Program-made: the position numbers and the translations under genes | Shown here: positions 61,900 to 64,000 of the stretch, piece after piece | Layout of the letters: each line of letters begins with the position of its first letter | Numbering within the stretch: position 1 is the first letter of the stretch | Assembly (NCBI RefSeq): GCF_002198655.1 | Contig: NZ_MWLN01000107.1 | Span: 48,589-112,588, forward strand | Source of the DNA: Kineosporia sp. A_224 | GTDB taxonomy: Bacteria; Actinomycetota; Actinomycetes; Actinomycetales; Kineosporiaceae | Direction: 5' to 3' | DNA length: 64,000 bases | The notes under the pieces: model-generated | What the model was told of the DNA's origin: nothing | What the model saw: the letters and a program-made list of their open reading frames with translations, nothing else | Database searches by the model: none

Positions 61900-61914
61900 A
61901 TAGTCCATGCCTAT
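61900..61914. promoter_or_regulatory. LysR box (ATAG-N7-CTAT)
   Basis: The dyad ATAGTCCATGCCTAT contains a T-N11-A core, the canonical LysR site, between the divergent lysR and HAD genes (22 bp from the lysR start). Confidence 0.6.
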
Positions 61915-61970
61915 AGGTGCGTCACAGATCAATAGTTCCCCTGTCGAGGCGCATCCGCCATCGTCGAACC

Positions 61971-62492
61971 ATGGACACGATCACCCATCACCTCCCCCCG
62001 GCCCTCGGGATCGACATCGGTCGGGTCGTCATCGACGGCTCGAGCCACCCGGAGGGCGGCGACACCGCCTTCTTCAGCGGCGACGAGGCCACCATGCTCG
62101 CGACCCCGGAGATGCCGGGAGCCGTCGAGACGATCGCGCGGCTCGTCCCCGCCTTCGACGGGCGCGTCTGGCTCGTGTCGAAGTGCGGCCCACGCGTGCA
62201 GCAGCGCACGCTCCGCTGGCTCGACGGGCACGACTTCTACGGACGCACCGGCCTGGCGCCCGACCACGTCCGCTTCTGCCGTACCCGCCCGGACAAGCGC
62301 ATCCACTGCGAGGAGCTCGGCCTGACGCACTTCGTCGACGACCATCCCGAGGTCCACGCCGCGATCCGTGGCGTCGTCCGGCACCAGTACCTCTTCGGCC
62401 CCCAGCGCGCGGCCGCTGCGCCGGGCCTGCAACCCACGCCCTCGTGGCGGGACGTCGAGCTGCTCGTCACCGCGTCGCTCGCGACGGCGTGA
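61971..62492 (+). CDS. HAD-like hydrolase with altered motif I
   Basis: A 173-residue protein. The N-terminal GIDIGRVVIDG occupies the place of HAD motif I (DxDx[T/V]), but the second Asp, the usual general acid, is Gly. Motif II-like VWLVSKCG (Ser), a Lys in RPDKRIHCEELG, and motif IV-like THFVDDHPEV follow, all in HAD order. It could be a phosphatase with changed chemistry or a binding protein. ATG 61971 is preferred over 61917 because the longer frame crosses the LysR box region. Confidence 0.7.
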   Translation: MDTITHHLPPALGIDIGRVVIDGSSHPEGGDTAFFSGDEATMLATPEMPGAVETIARLVPAFDGRVWLVSKCGPRVQQRTLRWLDGHDFYGRTGLAPDHVRFCRTRPDKRIHCEELGLTHFVDDHPEVHAAIRGVVRHQYLFGPQRAAAAPGLQPTPSWRDVELLVTASLATA

Positions 62493-62498
62493 GTGCCG

Positions 62499-63293
62499 TC
62501 AGCGGTAGACCCACAGGTGCTCACCGACAGACAGTTTCGGCCAGAGCCGGTTCATCGCGGGCACGGTCACCCGCACGCAGCCGTGGCTCGCGGCGTACGT
62601 CGGCACGGACGTCGAGCCGTGGAGCGCGTAGCCCTCGTGGAAGTAGTTCGGCCGCCAGAGCAGCCCGAGCGGGCTCTGCCGCCAGCCGTCGATCCGCCGG
62701 GTGATGGTGAACGCGCCCGTGACCGTCGGGGTGCTCGCCTTCCCCGGTGAGGCGTCGACGATCCGCGTCACCGCGCCGTCCTTCGTCAGGTAGACGACCC
62801 GGTGCGTCAGGTCGATCTCGACGGCGGACGCCGTCAGCGTGTGGCGCGGCTGCGGGACCCGCGGCGTCGCGAGCGCGGCCCAGGTCCGCGGGCCGACGAC
62901 GCCGTCCAGGTGCAGGCCCTGCACCTTCTGGAACGCGTAGACCCCGTGCAGCGTGCTGCTGCCGAAGTCGCCGTCGACCGGGCCGACGTCGTAGTGGAGC
63001 GTCATGAGGCGGTCCTGGAGGGCGACGACGGCCGCGCCGTGGGAGCCCTGGCGCACCGTCGGCCGGGCGACCGAGCGCCAGGGGGTCATCGCGGCGGAGG
63101 CCGGCCGGACGGCCGGGCCGCCCACGACGACGGCCTGAGCCGCGGCGGCCGAGGTCGCGACCTCGGAGAGGGTCGCTGCGGCGGGTGGCGGCGCCTGGGC
63201 GTCGAGCGCGGACGGTGCCGCGCAGAACAGTGCGGTGGTCGAGACAGCCGCAGCGATCGCGGCCCGGCGTGGACGTGCAGCACAGGAACGCAT
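62499..63293 (-). CDS. Secreted L,D-transpeptidase with peptidoglycan-binding domain
   Basis: A 264-residue exported enzyme: signal peptide about 1-34 (RRAAIAAAVSTTALFCAAPS), PG_binding_1 domain about 75-135 (VRQGSHGAAVVALQDRLMTL, GDFGSSTLHGVYAFQKVQGL), then a YkuD catalytic domain with ALHGSTSVPTYAASHGCVRV, where Cys in SHGCVR is the nucleophile. It makes 3-3 cross-links or attaches proteins in peptidoglycan. ATG 63293 (an ATG at 63302 is equally in frame). It converges on the HAD gene with a 6-bp gap. Confidence 0.9.
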   Translation of the reverse strand: MRSCAARPRRAAIAAAVSTTALFCAAPSALDAQAPPPAAATLSEVATSAAAAQAVVVGGPAVRPASAAMTPWRSVARPTVRQGSHGAAVVALQDRLMTLHYDVGPVDGDFGSSTLHGVYAFQKVQGLHLDGVVGPRTWAALATPRVPQPRHTLTASAVEIDLTHRVVYLTKDGAVTRIVDASPGKASTPTVTGAFTITRRIDGWRQSPLGLLWRPNYFHEGYALHGSTSVPTYAASHGCVRVTVPAMNRLWPKLSVGEHLWVYR

Positions 63294-63517
63294 CGTCCTC
63301 ATCCCCTCGCTGTGCGACGGGTTCCCGCTCTCCACGCTAGGCGCGTCGGAGCCCTTGCCCCAGAGGCGAACGGCCGGGCCTCGCACGCGCCAGGGCCCGG
63401 GTCGATGCAGCCATGGGTGCAGGCCGATGCACGCCCTGACGTGCAGCCCCCTGCAACCACCCCTGCGACCACGTCAGCGGATCCGCGAGCAGCCGGGCGG
63501 ACCCGGGCCATCGCGAA

Positions 63518-63573
63518 GGGCCCGGACGAAGAACGCGTCCGGGCCCTCTGCAATGTCGGTGGAGCTGAGGGGA
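63518..63573 (-). repeat. Partial duplicate of tRNA-Ala 3' end plus terminator
   Basis: 63558-63573 (GGTGGAGCTGAGGGGA) repeats exactly the 3' end of the tRNA-Ala gene at 63681-63696. The next 40 bp on the minus strand hold a hairpin (GGGCCCGGAC / GTCCGGGCCC, 63518-63546) almost identical in stem and loop to the tRNA terminator at 63624-63680. The 5' part of a tRNA is absent. Looks like an integration or excision scar. Confidence 0.6.
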
Positions 63574-63623
63574 GCCGTCGTCGCTCGTCCCTCGCGACTC
63601 CTCCCGAGTCACTGAACTTGATC

Positions 63624-63680
63624 GAGACATCGTGAAGGGCCCCGGACGAAAAACATGTCCGGGGCCCTTCACGATGTCTC
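63624..63680 (-). terminator. Very strong hairpin after tRNA-Ala
   Basis: A perfect 24-bp stem (63624-63647 with 63657-63680) around the 9-nt loop GAAAAACAT, starting directly after the tRNA 3' end. Presumed tRNA terminator; unusually long. Confidence 0.8.
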
Positions 63681-63682
63681 GG

Positions 63683-63755
63683 TGGAGCTGAGGGGACTCG
63701 AACCCCTGACCCCCTCGATGCGAACGAGGTGCGCTACCAGCTGCGCTACAGCCCC
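63683..63755 (-). tRNA. tRNA-Ala (anticodon CGC)
   Basis: Complete cloverleaf on the minus strand: acceptor GGGGCTG / CAGCTCC with the G3-U70 pair that identifies alanine tRNAs, D-arm GCGC-AGCTGGTA-GCGC, anticodon arm CCTCG-TTCGCAT-CGAGG (CGC), T-arm AGGGG-TTCGAGT-CCCCT, discriminator A73. CC but not the full CCA is encoded. Confidence 0.95.
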
Positions 63756-63866
63756 TTGCCCTGCGGCCTGAGCAGACTAGCAGGACCGGACGCGTTGCTC
63801 CGAATCGGTATCCGGCGTGTGTCGGCCCTGCCGAGGAGCACCGCCGGGAACGTCAGGAGGGGTGCG

Positions 63867-64000
63867 TCAGCCGTTGACGGCGCGCCGCTTGGCGAGCACG
63901 GCGTCGAGGTCGAGGTCGTCCGCGAAGTCGCGTTCGGCGGTCCACGGGCGGGGCTGCGGGCGGGGCGCGACGGGCTTCATCGTGTACACCGGGCGCGGCA
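63867..64000 (-). CDS. C-terminal end of a gene running off the window
   Basis: The minus-strand frame ends at a TGA (63869-63867) and is open to the window edge. The visible tail is Pro/Arg-rich then acidic (PRPWTAERDFADDLDLDAVL, AKRRAVNG). The coding bias is good. Product not recognised. Confidence 0.55.
   Translation of the reverse strand, partial: PRPVYTMKPVAPRPQPRPWTAERDFADDLDLDAVLAKRRAVNG

Noticed and set aside
1..64000. CRISPR array
   Set aside because: No regularly spaced short repeats were seen anywhere in the window; the only tandem units are the 16-bp operator pair and a 13-bp GC-rich pair.

Overview
The window is a high-GC (about 72-74% by eye), densely coded actinobacterial chromosome segment. 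The core block metG - tatD - rpfB (resuscitation-promoting factor) - rsmA - ispE - ABC-F remnant, together with a bacterial protein O-mannosyltransferase next to rsmI, an L,D-transpeptidase and many LuxR-type regulators, points to Actinomycetota. Micrococcales (Cellulomonas-like) is my best guess, but the genus is inference.

Layout. 0.1-8.1 kb: independent metabolic and regulatory genes (VWA/solute-binding fusion, toroid protein, cupin, a methyltransferase-PadR divergent pair, DUF2235 hydrolase, RibD-like reductase), with one rearrangement scar at about 4.16 kb. 8.26-30.19 kb: a composite accessory region. Two direct repeats (8.3 and 14.3 kb) carry the 3' part of a tRNA-Ser-like gene and bracket a 5.9-kb island with an MNT-HEPN toxin-antitoxin pair, a DUF6933 gene coupled to a 600-residue partner, and an orphan HTH gene. 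Next come a low-GC two-gene unit of unknown function (14.6-18.2 kb), a decayed tyrosine recombinase (18.4-18.7 kb), and a one-directional nuclease cluster (19.5-26.2 kb): DUF429-RusA fusion, DUF6884/GIY-YIG, PD-(D/E)XK, Rad50-like ATPase with zinc hook, and a small coupled helical protein, with a DUF1643 gene divergent. This cluster is the best candidate for an undescribed defence or DNA-processing system. A third tRNA-like scrap, a frameshifted membrane gene, a low-GC second glmM and a LuxR-type regulator follow. The region ends at about 30.19 kb, where an ABC-F gene is cut off after 26 codons.

30.2-63.9 kb: core and core-like genes. ispE-rsmA form an overlapping pair behind rpfB. A LuxR/MalT-type (LAL) regulator (36.3-39.0 kb) is flanked by membrane-protein and ABC-exporter operons whose promoters share TCACCAC half-sites. 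A TacAT-like GNAT/RHH toxin-antitoxin pair precedes metG. A two-component pair (44.2-46.4 kb) lies beside two tandem giant secreted paralogs (1577 and 1596 residues). These two, and the small membrane protein after them, have a GGGACC-NN-GGTCCC-type box upstream. rsmI and pmt are divergent. A LysR-KptA operon is divergent from a HAD-like gene. An L,D-transpeptidase and tRNA-Ala(CGC) close the window, with a duplicated tRNA 3' end and hairpin beside the tRNA.

Function calls rest on motifs read by eye; no database search was run.
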